Source of the DNA: Limnanthes douglasii subsp. nivea
Lineage: Eukaryota > Streptophyta > Magnoliopsida > Brassicales > Limnanthaceae
Assembly (NCBI GenBank): GCA_036936605.1
Contig: JAUPFV010000004.1
Location: 186,266,807 to 186,330,806, forward strand
Length of the DNA stretch: 64,000 bases
Direction: 5' to 3'
The notes beneath the pieces are model-generated. The model saw nothing but the letters and a program-made list of their open reading frames with translations, was not told the DNA's origin and did no database searches. Of the stretch, positions 45,640-57,540 are shown piece after piece. The stretch's first letter is position 1; each line of letters begins with the position of its first letter. The position numbers and the translations under genes were made by a program.

Positions 45640-47595
45640 AGAGAAAAAGAGTGCACAACCGCTCTAAGTGCCATGCTTATTCATTTTCAAATGATTATTC
45701 TAGGGATGTTTCAATGCAATGTCATCCACATCTTCCAATTTGCACGTCCCACAATGTCTTTTTGGAAATTACTTTGCATGGACCATCCCAGTCGCGGGCC
45801 AGCTTGCCCGCACTATTTTTTAAGCTCACGGGAAGATTCTTTTCAACATTAAGTCACCTACTTTGACGCTTCGAGGTTTTATCTTTGAATTAAATATGTT
45901 TCTCATAAAAAAATTTGTAATGCTCAAATCGAACCCTTGTTTGGTCATTCACATCTTTCGAATAATTTGTTATTCGATAGTTTGGGATTATAACCTCCGA
46001 ATGTATAATGGCTTCCATTCCATATAATAAAGATAAGGGGGTATCCCCGGTTGTTGATCAAGTCATAGTTCGATATGCCCATAATACCTCAGTGAGTTTG
46101 TTAGGCCATTTTCTCGCTTTCTAGTCAAGAAAGTTCAATGTGTGACCTCGACCTGTCCGTTGGCTTACGGGTAGTATGGTGTCGAGAAATGCTGGCTAAT
46201 TCCATATCTCTCGCGGAATGATGTAACGATGGTGTTCTAGAATTGAGGCCCGTTTTCGTTTATAAGGATTCGTGGAATTCCAAAACGAGAAAGAATTTGA
46301 TTTTGTGCGAAACCACAAATCTCATCCGCCCTTGGCCTATATAAGTCCTTAGCCTCACCCATTTTGTTAAGTAATATACCATCACTATTAGAAATAATCG
46401 TTTACATATGTCCATTTGGAAGGGCCTAACTAAATCTATACCTCATTCGTCAAAGGGGTATGATGTAGGCACGATGCTCATTGGCTCGCTTAGTGTTTCT
46501 CAGTTGTTTGCGAACTACTGGCCAAGGTGGAAGTTTTATACCAGAGCTTTTACATCCATCGTGAGTTTAGGCTAATAAAACCATACTAACAGTAATCTTC
46601 TAATTAAGCTTCTATATCCGTAGTGGGCACAACCATCTCCCTCATGCATGTCGGTTAATATTATTTTTGGCTCTTTTTTACCGACACAACACAATAGTGG
46701 ATGGGTCGCAGTTTTTTTTATAACATATTATTTAAGAGTGTGTATTTGGCTGCATGAACCTGTATGGACCTCGCCTCCGCTTTATCGGATGAGAGGTTTT
46801 GGTTTTGGAGATAAACATTGTATACATCCCTATAATCGATAGTTATAATTATTGCATATATCTCTAGTGTTTTTATACTTGCTTCCACTTTTAGAGTTTC
46901 TTGTGTGAGGACCATTGGGTTGTCCACGTGGGTTGTTTCTTTCCCATTTATTAAATCCTCGAGGTATCCCTACGTGCTTTCGTGCTTAGCCTTGTAATAT
47001 CCACTACCTTGATCGTTGACCAACTATAATTCTAATCAGACGATTAATATTTTGACTACACATATATGGGAAAGTTTAGACCCCTTAGTATTTCGTTATA
47101 CATCAAGGCAATGTTTGTCACTTTAAAAAAAACTTAATTTTTTATCGTATTTCCTCTCTATAGGTTGCCTTTAATATGTTTTCAGCACCCCCACCAGTTT
47201 TGCATTTGAGGGTCCGTCAGCCTGAACTACCCATTGGGGGTGTTCCTCACCTGCTTAAATTGCACCTTTGTCTGCCTCATGCATCTAACAAATTCATTGA
47301 TGAAGTGAGTGACCACCTCATATGATTGTTCTTGGCTCGTCGATGATTTCCTATGCGCCCAACTCAACTGACCACTTCGTTAATCGCCTTGATATATGTA
47401 GTTTTCACAACAAGCATGATCTCTGTAAGATAATGGTATAACTCTACAAGTATGAGCGCATTTTCCTGTCAGCGACCAGTAAGCCGAGCGCTGATTTTTC
47501 CAGGTTTAGGTACTTGGTCCCGGAATCCACTAAGCCTTTGCTGAAATAGTAAATCGGCCTTTGTACTCCTATGGTTTCTCGTACTTGGTTTGGTT
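45640..47595 (-). pseudogene. Tat-type pol relic (RNase H, integrase), second copy
   Basis: As 34840-36735, but with the 65 bp retained. Reading those bases on the minus strand restores the normal integrase order after NENGPQF, with an FRERYGISQHFSTPYYP block and then ANGQVEVTH after a stop, so this copy shows the ancestral arrangement and the other copy a later loss. Confidence 0.75.
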
Positions 47596-47840
47596 TATTT
47601 TGAGCTGGTGGTAATTTTGTAAAGTGTTTTGCAAAGTATTTTTTGTATTAAGTGTTTGGTGTAAAGTAGTGAGAGATTTGAGCAGCGTGGTTGTATTAAT
47701 TGTTCATTACCCTCATTAATGAGAGTAGTTGATGTATGTATACCCTTAATTAAGGACCCATGAGCTCACAGGTCAAGTTATGAAACCGGGTCAAGTTTAA
47801 GGACCCATTAATCTTTTAAGCTGATTAGCACATAGCTTAG

Positions 47841-48190
47841 TCAAAAGGTGTTTAAGTGTTTATTTACTTTTGTCCTGTCCGGATAGTTCAGTGGTACGTT
47901 TATGTTCGAATTACCCTTGTCTGGATAACACAGTGAGCTGTGGCTAGATAATCTGAACATTGGACATGGATCACACTTCTTTACCATTTCTTTAGCATCT
48001 GTCATTATGGATGGCCAATAGTCTCCAGCCAACAATACCCTCCCGGTCAGTGCCCTGTAGCCACAATATGCTGATCCTTCTCCATCGTGTAGTTCGGATA
48101 AAACGACTTGGGATTCTTCCACCCCCAAACAACGCAGGAGAGGTCTGCTGAAGGATTTTTTTATAGAGAACCTCCCTTATGATAAAAAAA
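47841..48190 (-). pseudogene. Integrase zinc-finger region of Tat-type element, second copy
   Basis: Duplicate of 36983-37330 with a few changes (GSAYCGYRAL for GSAHCGYRAL; the initial ATG is lost to AGG... in MRCLG). The H-to-Y change hits a likely zinc-binding His. Confidence 0.75.
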
Positions 48191-48417
48191 AACCACGAGC
48201 CTTGTGTTTAATTTTCCTTGCCATAGCTTTTTCCGGAGGCAAAACCCCATCAGAGATATATTGAAGATGGGGGAATCTCCAATCTTTAGGTTGGACTACT
48301 TGTATATTCAAGCTTTCCTCCTTTTCCTTGTTCTGATTTGACTGTATGGATGGGCATTCTTGTATATGAATTCAAGGGTAGGACTCAAAGTATACTATGG
48401 TTGCTAAGGAATCTGCC

Positions 48418-49258
48418 AGCGTGTTTTGTGATCTAAGAATATACTCATAACAAATACTCTTGAAGTTGGTTGCCACCTCTTTAAGGACCAGTAAGTATTT
48501 GATCAGCTGTTCCTTATTGGCCTCACATTGACCCTGAGCATGATGAATAAGAAGCTATGAATCACTCATCAACCTAACTCTTTTAGCCTCACATAGAAAA
48601 GAAAATTTGAGACCAGCAATAACCGCATCATATTCGGACTCATTGTTAGAGGCCCTGAATCCAAAGCATATAGCCTTGTACATTTTATCACCGTACAGTG
48701 AGGTTAGGAAAATTCTAGCTCCACAACCCATCATGCTTGATCCACCATCAGTCCGGACTACCCATTCTTTTTTTTACTTTCCCTTCTGAAACTGGTTTTG
48801 AACTCCTATCCGAATGGAATCCACCAGGAAGTCAGCAACATATTGAGCCTTGGTAGCAATCCGTGGGGCGAAATCAATGTCAGAATCACCCAACTCTACT
48901 AACCAATTGGTCATTCTGCTTGATATGTCTGCTTTCTGAAGAACATTCTTCAATGGAAAAGACGTTCGGACAACATTAGAATGAGATTGAAAATACGGCC
49001 TCATTTTTCTTGCAGCAATCACCAAGGCTACTGCAAACTTTTCAAGCTTCAAATACCTCTTCTCAGCATCTATCAAGCTTTTGTTGATGTAGTACACCGG
49101 ACGAGGGTAATTTTCCACCTCTCTTACCAATACTGCACTTATAGCATATTCAGACACAACCAAGTATACATAAAGTGTTTCTCCTTGTACAGTCTTGAAA
49201 AGGGTTTTTGGTGAAGACAAGTGTTTCTTTATTTCATCAAAAGCTTGGCTGAATTATG
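48418..49258 (-). pseudogene. RNase H and second RNase H of Tat-type element, second copy
   Basis: Duplicate of 37560-38400: the classical RNase H frame (49220-48774, with KAQYVADFLVDS for KAQSVADFLVDS) followed by the archaeal-type RNase H (about 48770-48418). Confidence 0.85.
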
Positions 49259-49417
49259 GAGACCAATTGAAGTCTTTAGCACTCTTCAAGGTCTGAAAAA
49301 ACGGAGCACACTTGTCTGAAGACCTTGAAATAAAACGATTCAAGGCAGCCAATCTTCGGTCAGCCTTTGGACTTCTTTAATATTTCGAGGCTGATCGATT
49401 TCGAACAGAGCGTCAAC

Positions 49418-50160
49418 CTGATCCTGATCGGGTTGTATCCCTTTCTCAGTTATCACATAACCCAAAGACACATTTTTCTAGATTCAGCTTTAAATTTACT
49501 TTTGTCAAATGGGCAAAAGTTTCTTGAAGGTCAATTATGTGCAAATCCTCTTCTAAGCTTTTAACCATCATATCATCGATGTACACCTCCATATTCCTGC
49601 CAATCTGATTAGCAAAGTTTTTGTTCACCAACCTTTGATAAGTAGCCCCAGCATTCTTCAACCCAAAAGGTATCACCTTGTAGCAATTGAGACCCCTTTT
49701 GTAACAAAGGTAGTGTGATCCTCGTCCTTCAGGTCCACCTGTATCTGGTTGTACCCAGAGACGGCATCCATGAAGGACAACAACTTGTTTCCAGAGGTTG
49801 AGTCCACCAACTGATCTATTCGGGGGACTGGATAAAGATCTTTTGGGCAAGCTTTGTTGAGGTCAGTAAAATCGATACACATACGTCATTTCCCATTCTT
49901 TTTCTTGACTAACACCGGATTGGCAGTCCATAAAGGATAGTGGGATTCCTTTATGTGCCCCATCTTGGTAAGTCGATCGACTTCTTGGACTATTACATCA
50001 GCTTTCTCTCTAGAGAAAGCTCTCCTTTTCTGCACCACGGGTGCAACATCACTTCGGATGGACATTTTATGTGAGATAACACTTGCAGGAACTCCGGTCA
50101 CATCAGCATTGCACCAAGTAAAGACATGCTGATAGTTTGCTAAAACGGACAACAATTTCT
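49418..50160 (-). pseudogene. Reverse transcriptase of Tat-type element, second copy
   Basis: Duplicate of 38560-39270 with the same frame breaks. The N-terminal frame is longer (50155-49886) because a stop in the first copy is a codon here: it adds LANYQHVFTWCNADVTGVPA, the usual lead-in to Tat RT. Confidence 0.88.
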
Positions 50161-50161
50161 T

Positions 50162-51199
50162 CTACAATTTTGGCGCCATCTTGGACCCAATCTTAACACT
50201 TTTACCCTCTGCCAAAGAGTGGGTTTCAAGTTCCTCGACCGATATTAAAACACCAGGGGGCATCTCTGGGGTCATCAATCTCACCTTCTCCCTCAGAAGG
50301 CCCAAATAACTATTAATCTTCATTAACCCGGACTGCTCCCAAAGTTTTAGGAGCAAGTGCAGTTGCATAGCACTCCCTGGCTATCTTTTGACTACTCCGG
50401 ACAACTCCTACTTTTCCTTGAACCGCATACTTCAAACATTGGTGGACTGTTGAGACCACAACATGCATTCTAGAGAGCCAGGACCTCCCAAAGATTGCGT
50501 TGTAACATGTGGGGCAGTCTACCATAATGAATAACACTCTAACCAACTTTTTAAAAGGCCCCTTGCCCAGTAGCACCTCTTCTTCAAATTCCCCGATTAC
50601 ATCCACAGAGCTTCCTGTGAAGCCCACGAAGGTTCTTTTTTACTGTTGAATTACGGCCGGATTTTTCATCTGCTTATAAGAACTTAAAAAGAGGATGTTT
50701 GCCGAACTGCCCGTGTCTATCAGAATTCACCGGATATCATTTCCCCCAATAGATGCTCCTATCACAACAGCATCCTCATGAGGCCCAACACTATTTCTTA
50801 AATCATCCTCATCAAAGACTATAAATGGAAAAGGGGTTTGGGACTGATAAGAAGACATGCATCCTTCCAACTGAGTAGTTAGAGAGTGAACATGCCTCTA
50901 CATTGATGAATTAGTGGGTGTTGTCATGGTATTCTCTCCGAATATGGTAAGTGACTCAAAAAAACTAATGAGTCCGGACACCGTCTTTACCTGTACTGTT
51001 ATGACCACTACTTTCTTCCGAGTTGGATCAGGCTCCAGGTACTCCGAATCAACATCAAATCTTTCAAGGATCACCATTGCCCCCTCCCGAGCAGATCTTC
51101 TTTCATTTTTCGTAGGGCCACTTCGAGGAGCATTGTTAGGCCTGTTTCCATCTCTTCTTTTGAAATAATCCCCCAACTTACATCTTCCAATGAGATTGT
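50162..51199 (-). pseudogene. gag C-terminus and protease of Tat-type element, second copy
   Basis: Duplicate of 39300-40340: protease frame 50627-50313, gag frame 51176-50898. The extra G at about 50260 changes the linker frame relative to the first copy. Confidence 0.8.
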
Positions 51200-52592
51200 T
51201 GATGTGATCCTAGATGACACAAGGAGCTTAGAACATGGAAATGTGCAAGAACCAGATGAACAACTTGAAAAAGAAGATGAGCTTGAAGTTGAAGATATTC
51301 TTATTTTACCGGCTGGTCCAACAACTCGATCAAGAGCAAAACAATTTAACAAAGCTGTTGGAGGATTGCTTAATCAACTAGAGAATCCACGTGATCAAAA
51401 CAGCAAGTATGGTGGAAAAGCTTGTCAAACCACTTTGGTCTTGATTCAAGCTAATTGATTTCAACAAATGAGAAAGTGTCTCGATTGTACTCTTTTTCCC
51501 TTGTTCAATTTTTGTCCTAATGGGTTTTCTTGACAAGGTTTTTAATGAGGCAATTGTTTCACTTCACCATTGCCCATTTGTTGAAATAAAAGCCCAAGGC
51601 CCATCTACACCAAAAGCCACTTCCTTAGAGGAGGGAAGGGTCTGATTTCCAACTTATATCATTAATACTTTGTATTTTCAATATTAAACCATTTTGTTTC
51701 CAATAAAAGCCTTAATTGTTTTAGAGGCATGCATTATGTTCAAGGAGCTTAGAACATGGAAATGTGCAAGAACCAGATGAACAATTTGAAAAAGAAGATG
51801 AGCTTGAAGTTGAAGATATTCTTATTTTACCGGCTGGTCCAACAACTCGATCAAGAGCAAAACAATTTAACAAAGCTGTTGGAGGATTGCTTAATCAACT
51901 AGAGAATCCACGTGATCAAAACAGCAAGTATGGTGGAAAAGCTTGTCAAACCACTTTGGTCTTGATTCAAGCTAATTGATTTCAACAAATGAGAAAGTGT
52001 CTCGATTGTACTCTTTTTCCCTTGTTCAAGTTTTGTCCTAATGGGTTTTCTTGACAAGGTTTTCAATGAGGCAATTGTTTCACTTCACCATTGCCCATTT
52101 GTTGAAAAAAAAAGCCCAAGGCCCATCTACACAAAAAGCCACGCCCTTGGAGGAGGGAAGGGTCTGATTTCCAGCTTATATCATTAATACTTTGTATTTT
52201 CAATATTAAAGCATTTTGTTTCCAAGAAAAGCCTTAATTGTTTTAGAGGCATGCATTATGTTTCCTAGAACAGTCTTAATTGTGTTCAAGGCTAGTTCTT
52301 TCTCATATAAAAACTATGTACTCAGAATTCTAATGGTTAGACTATCTTTGATTCTGAAAAAACTTCTTAAGTTTTACTCTTCTTTTGTTGGTGTGTAATA
52401 TCCACAAGAAAACCTGTTCTTCATTTGGTGCGTCATATCCAAAGGAAGATCAGTTGGAATATCAAAGGCCTTTCCACAACCTTTGTGTGACCTATCGATC
52501 CACATCCTTTGATCCTTGAATCCTTTTGGGTTCCTGGTTGCTAAGTTATCCCTATCCCATTTCAGAGTGCCGATTCTAGGAGGAGTTTATCA
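51200..52592 (+). repeat. Compound 5' LTR of copy 3
   Basis: Same structure as 40341-41733: partial LTR 51200-51740, restart at 51741, end TTTATCA at 52592. The 3' LTR of the same element is a simple 867-bp LTR, so the partial duplication happened after insertion and before the 8-kb block was duplicated. Confidence 0.9.
52306..52313 (+). promoter_or_regulatory. LTR TATA box of copy 3
   Basis: TATAAAAA in the second LTR part, likely core promoter for the element's RNA. The matching site in the 3' LTR is 57888-57896. Confidence 0.6.
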
Positions 52593-52606
52593 AGTGGTAT
52601 CAGAGC
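52593..52606 (+). other. tRNA-iMet primer-binding site of copy 3
   Basis: AGTGGTATCAGAGC right after the 5' LTR. Confidence 0.92.
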
Positions 52607-52905
52607 AACATTCTGAAAGTTGGGTATTCTCTTTCTCATTAATTTTTCTTCAGTTTGTTTGTGAAGATTTGAGTGTTAGTGTGATGATTTCATTTTGAAT
52701 CACGAAATTCTGATCTGTTTCACCCTAGTTATAGTTGTTTGAGATTTAAATTGTAGAAAATCGTTTTTAGGTGCTGTTGTGAAACTTATCTCTTAATATT
52801 CTTAGGAAAACAGATTTGGATATGTTTTATGGTTTTAAATAAATTGAAGAACTTTCCAAGGACTTGTTGCTGGTGATTTTTTTTTGTTTTGTTTTGTAGA
52901 AAAGG

Positions 52906-54213
52906 ATGTCTAATTCAAATGATGCAAAAAACAGTAAGTTCAATAACAACAAGCTTCTAATTGAAGCTATGACAAAGTTGATAGACACAAAGATAGATGC
53001 CTTTCGCGAAGAGCTTCAATCAAACACTGACCACGAGCGGAACCGTTCACGACAAACCAATCCAAGAAGAAACCATGAACTACCTGAACAATTCAGAAAT
53101 GAAGTCGCTGATGAATATTATGAACGCAGGAGCAATTCGTCTCGAAACAGCCATAGAAGGCACCATAGACGTACAAGAGAGGGCAACGAACGTATGCGTG
53201 ACAATCTTGGAGGTCTCAAGATTAAGATTCCACCATTCCATGGAAAAAACGATCCAGATGCCTATTTGGAATGGGAAAAGAAGATTGAACTCGTTTTCAA
53301 TGTTCAACACTACACGGAGACCAATCGAGTAAGAATTGCTGCAATTGAATTTTATGATTATGCTCTTAGTTGGTGGGATCAACTAGTTACCTCAAGAAGG
53401 CGTAATGTGGAACATCCTATAGAATCATGGGCAGAAATGAAAGCCATTATGCGGAAGAGGTTTGTTCCTAGTCATTACCACCGTGAGCTGCATCTAAAGC
53501 TGAGGAGATTAACACAAGGAAGCCGATCTGTTGAAGAGTATTATCAAGAAATGGAGACCTTAATGTTGCGAGCTGATATTTCAGAAGATAGAGCGGCAAC
53601 AATGTCAAGGTTTCTTGGGGGTTTAAATAGAGAAATTCAAGACAGATTGGAAACTCAGTATTATGTTGAACATGAAGAGATGCTACACAAAGCTTTGCTA
53701 TTTGAACAACAAGTTAAAAGAAAGAACTCCTCAAGATCAAGTTACGGTTCAGAGGCAGTAACAATTAAGCCAAGTTATTCAAAAGATGAGAAGACCAATT
53801 ATCAGAAAGGAAGCTATGTAGAGGTGAACCAAAAATCTGGAACACCATTATCTAACAAGGGCAAACCTAAAGAGGTTGCAATCAGAACTCGTGATGTTAA
53901 GTGTTTCAAGTGCAAAGGGATGGGACATTATGCTAATGAGTGTTCTAATAAGAAGATTATGACAATTCTAGATAATGGAGAAATAACTTCAGAGGAAGAA
54001 GAAATTGTCTCTGATTCTTCCGAAGAACACTTAGAGCGACCTGCTAAAGGAGATTTATTGGTAGCCAGAAGGTCTTTAAGCGTTCAAACAAAAGAAGAAG
54101 AACAAGAGCAAGGGAGAATCTGTTTCACACTAGGTGTCTTGTTCAAGGGAAAGTTTGTAGCCTTATTATCGATGGAGGCAGTTGTACCAATGTGGCAAGT
54201 GAATCTATGGTAA
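52906..54213 (+). pseudogene. gag: gag of copy 3 (435 codons, last part out of frame)
   Basis: Start chosen at the ATG at 52906, about 300 bp after the primer site and the same in all copies. Order: polar N-terminus; Arg/Ser-rich stretch around residues 45-90; capsid from about residue 100 (PPFHGKNDPDAYLEWEKKIE, ALSWWDQLVTSRRRN, RKRFVPSHYHRELHLKLRRL, QGSRSVEEYYQEMETLMLRA); CCHC knuckle CFKCKGMGHYANEC at residues 333-346; acidic spacer (SEEEEIVSDSSEEHLE). Near 54115 one A is missing relative to copy 2, so the final 30 or so residues are a wrong frame and the protease active site is out of frame. The capsid packages element RNA in the cytoplasm. Confidence 0.93.
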
Positions 54214-55007
54214 AGAAGCTTGGTTCAAAAACGAAAAAGCATCCAGCACCTTACAAGCTTCAATGGCTTAAAGACAATGGAGAAATGAAAGTTAGCCACC
54301 AAGTAGAAGTTCCCTTAGCCATTGGTAAGTACGAAGATGAAGTTTTATGTGATATTCTACCAATGGAGGCTAGTCACATACTGTTAGGAAGGCCAGGGCA
54401 ATTTGATCGAAAGGTTATCCATGATGGATTCACTAATCGCCATACATTTGAGTTTCAAGGAAGGAAAACCACTCTAGTTCCCATGACTCCACGAGAAGTT
54501 TACCAAGATCAAAAGCATATGCAGAACAAGGAAAGTCGGGTAAGTAAACATTTGAATTTCTATGCAAAATCTGGCGAGGTTAAGAAAGCATTATTCTCTA
54601 AGCAGCCTATGTTACTTTTTGTGTTTAAGGAAACTCTTATGAGTTTAACTAACTTGACACCGGTGTTGCCGAGTGAGATGACTTCTCTCTTGCAGGAATT
54701 TGAAGATGTATTCCCTGAAGACAATCCAAAGGGGCTTCCACCAATTAGAGGCATCGAACACCAAATAGATTTTGTACCTGGAGCCTCCCTTCCTAACAGA
54801 CCTGCTTATAGAACTAATCCAGTGGAGACAAAAGAATTGCAAAGGCAAATCAGTGAACTAATAGAAAAAGGACATATCCGTGAAAGCATGAGTCCTTGTG
54901 CGGTACCAGTTCTACTTGTGCCCAAGAATGATGGAAGCTGGAGAATGTGTGTTGATTGCATAGCCATCAACAACAAAACAGTAAAGTATCGCTATCATAT
55001 ACCTTGA
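54114..55007 (+). pseudogene. Protease, linker and RT start of copy 3
   Basis: After the frameshift the protease reads on from 54192 (ESMVKKLGSKTKKHPAPYKL, HILLGRPGQFDRKV), through [18 protein letters not shown] to the start of RT ([20 protein letters not shown]) and ends at a TGA at 55005-55007 where other copies have an Arg codon (IPRLD). Confidence 0.9.
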
Positions 55008-55016
55008 TTAGATGGT

Positions 55017-56219
55017 ATGTTAGATGAATTCCACGGTTCTAGCATTTTTTCTAAGATTGATCTTAAAAGTGGTTATCACCAAATTAGGATGAAAGAAGGG
55101 GATGAGTGGAAAACTGCATTTAAAACTAAGCATGGACTATATGAATGGTTAGTAATGCCATTTGGGCTGACTAATGCACCTAGTACATTCATGCGGTTAA
55201 TGAATCATGTTCTAAGGGCTTATATAGGAGTTTCTGTTGTAGTATATTTCGATGACATCTTAATTTACCGCAAGTGCTTAGAAGAACATGTTCACCATCT
55301 GAAATTGATTTAAAGTGTACTTAGGAAGGAAAATCTCTATGTTAATATTAAGAAATGCACTTTTTGTACCGATAATCTTGTCTTTTTAGGTTTTGTTATA
55401 AGTGCAGATGGTATTAAGGTGGATGAGGAAAAGGTTAAGGCAATCCGCGAATGGCCAAGTCCAAAAACAGTTGGAGAAGTGAGAAGCTTCCACGGCCTTG
55501 CAGGATTTTATAGGCGTTTTGTCAAAGATTTCAACACCTTAGCTGCACCACTCACTGAAATAATAAAGAAGGATGTTGGTTTCAAGTGGGAACAAGCTCA
55601 AGAAGAAGCATTTCAATCCTTAAAAGAGAAGCTTACTCATGCTCCTGTCTTGACATTACCTGATTTTCTTAAAACTTTTGAGATTGAATGTGATGCTTTT
55701 GGAATTGGGATTGGAGCTGTTTTGATGCAGGATAAAAATCCCATAGCTTATTTTAGTGAAAAGCTTGGAGGAGCTACTCAAAACTATCCTACTTATGACA
55801 AGGAGTTGTATGCCTTAGTTCGAGCTTTGCAAACATGGCAGCATTACTTTTGGCCAAAGGAGTTTGTCATACACACTGACAATGAATCTCTCAAACACCT
55901 AAAAGGTCAGCAAAAACTTAACAAAAGACATGCAAGGTGGATAGAATTTATTGAGACATTTCCATATGTCATCAAATACAAACAAGGTAAAGAAAATATT
56001 GTTGCTGATGCATTGTCCCGAAGGAATGCCTTAATCACTACTCTTGAAGCTAAGATTTTAGGATTTGATCATCTTAAGAGTTTATATGAAAATGATTCTG
56101 ATTTTGGAAAGATATATCGAGCATGTGAAAAGTTTGCTTCAGGGCAATTCTATAGGCATGAAGGATTCTTATTCTTTGATAAACGTTTATGTGTGCCTAA
56201 TTGTTCCATGAGAGATTAA
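55017..56219 (+). pseudogene. RT - RNase H of copy 3
   Basis: Frame 55017-55313 has [40 protein letters not shown] and [13 protein letters not shown] (catalytic YxDD kept), then a TAA in place of TTA. Frame 55419-56219 covers the thumb/connection ([16 protein letters not shown]), RNase H ([39 protein letters not shown]) and ends with another TAA for TTA just before the integrase finger. Confidence 0.9.
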
Positions 56220-56249
56220 CTTGTTAGAGAAGCCCATGAAGGAGGCTTA

Positions 56250-57131
56250 ATGGGACATTTTGGAATAGGTAAAACTCTCAAGGTAATGCTGGATCACTTC
56301 CATTGGCCACATATGAGGAGGGATGTTGAAAGAATCTGTGATAGATGTGCTCCTTGCAAACAAGCCAAATCTAAGGTTCAATCCCACGGTTTGTATACTC
56401 CTTTACCTATTCCTACGCATCCTTGGAATGATATATCTATGGACTTTGTAGTTGGATTGCCTAGGACTAGAACTGGTAAGGATTCTATTTTTGTGGTTGT
56501 TGATCGATTCTCTAAAATGGCACACTTTGTTGCTTGTCACAAAACTGATGATGCGTTGCACATTGTTAATCTGTTCTTTAAAGAGATAGTTCGTTTGCAT
56601 GGCACGCCTCGGACGATAGTTTCAGATAGGGACACTAAGTTTCTAAGTTACTTTTGGAAAACTTTGTGGTCTAAGTTAGGGACTAAGCTTTTATTTTCTA
56701 CTATATGTCACCCACAAACTGATGGACAAACAGAAGTAGTAAATAGGATTTTGTCCACTCTTCTACGTGCATTAATTAAAAAGAACTTGAAAACTTGGGA
56801 AGAATGTTTGTCGCATGTTGAATTTGCATACAATCATTCTATGCATTCTGCTTCTAAGTACTCTTATTTTGAAATTGTTTATGGATTTAACCCAATATCT
56901 CCTTTGGATCTAATTTCTTTGCCTTTGAGTGAAAGAACTAGCATAGATGGGAAAAAGAAAGCTAAACTTGTAAAACAGATCCATGATGATGCAGGGAAAA
57001 ACATAGAAAACAAAACTGAGCAATATGTCAAACAAGCAAACAAGGGAAGACGTGAGAAAGTTTTTGAGGTTGGAGATCAAGTATGGGTGCACTTAAGGAA
57101 AGATTTCCAGAAGAGAGGAAGTCAAACTTGA
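56250..57131 (+). pseudogene. Integrase of copy 3
   Basis: A 293-codon frame from the HHCC finger (H in [19 protein letters not shown], then [12 protein letters not shown]) through the core with all three acidic residues in context ([27 protein letters not shown]) to [16 protein letters not shown]. At LRK a 4-bp loss, shared with copy 2, shifts the frame, so the C-terminal part continues in the next entry. Family role: strand transfer of the cDNA into the chromosome in the nucleus. Confidence 0.92.
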
Positions 57132-57540
57132 TGCCTAGAATTGATGGACCATTTGAAGTAACAATAAAGATCAACAATAATGCGTATCAACTTGACCTAC
57201 GAGGTAAGTATAAAGTGAGTCCTACCTTTAATGTTTCTGATTTGGTTCCTTTTATCGCAGATGAAATGAATTTGAGGTCAAATCCTTTTCAAGTGGGAGA
57301 GGATGATGTGATCCTAGATGACACAAGGAGCTTAGAACATGGAAATGTGCAAGAATCAGATGAACAACTTGAAAAAGAAGATGAGCTTGAAGTTGAAGAT
57401 ATTCTTATTTTACCAGCTGGTCCAACAACTTGATCAAGAGCAAAACAATTTAATAAAGCTGTTGGAGGATTGCTTAATCAACTAGAGAATCCACGTGATC
57501 AAAACAGCAAGTATGGCGGAAAAGCTTGTCAAACCACTTT
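57083..57540 (+). pseudogene. Integrase C-terminus and LTR-encoded tail of copy 3
   Basis: Frame 57083-57433: [40 protein letters not shown], then across the LTR border (57304) into [20 protein letters not shown] and stops at PTT where other copies read PTTRSRAK (CGA to TGA). The rest of the tail (to ...LIQAN at about 57560) follows the stop. Confidence 0.88.
57293..57303 (+). other. Polypurine tract of copy 3
   Basis: GTGGGAGAGGA lies directly before the 3' LTR start (TGATGTG) and primes plus-strand cDNA in this class. It is inside the pol frame. Confidence 0.8.

Larger units (their letters stand above)
45123..53178. repeat. Second copy of the 8-kb block 34328-42319
   Basis: Nearly identical to 34328-42319 in the same orientation, offset 10795 at the left and 10859 at the right because the first copy lacks about 65 bp that the second has (46174-46238). 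Starts at GCTA (45123-45126), ends at AAGA (53175-53178), beyond which copy 3 continues normally. Scattered single-base differences show the two are not one sequence read twice without change. Confidence 0.95.
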
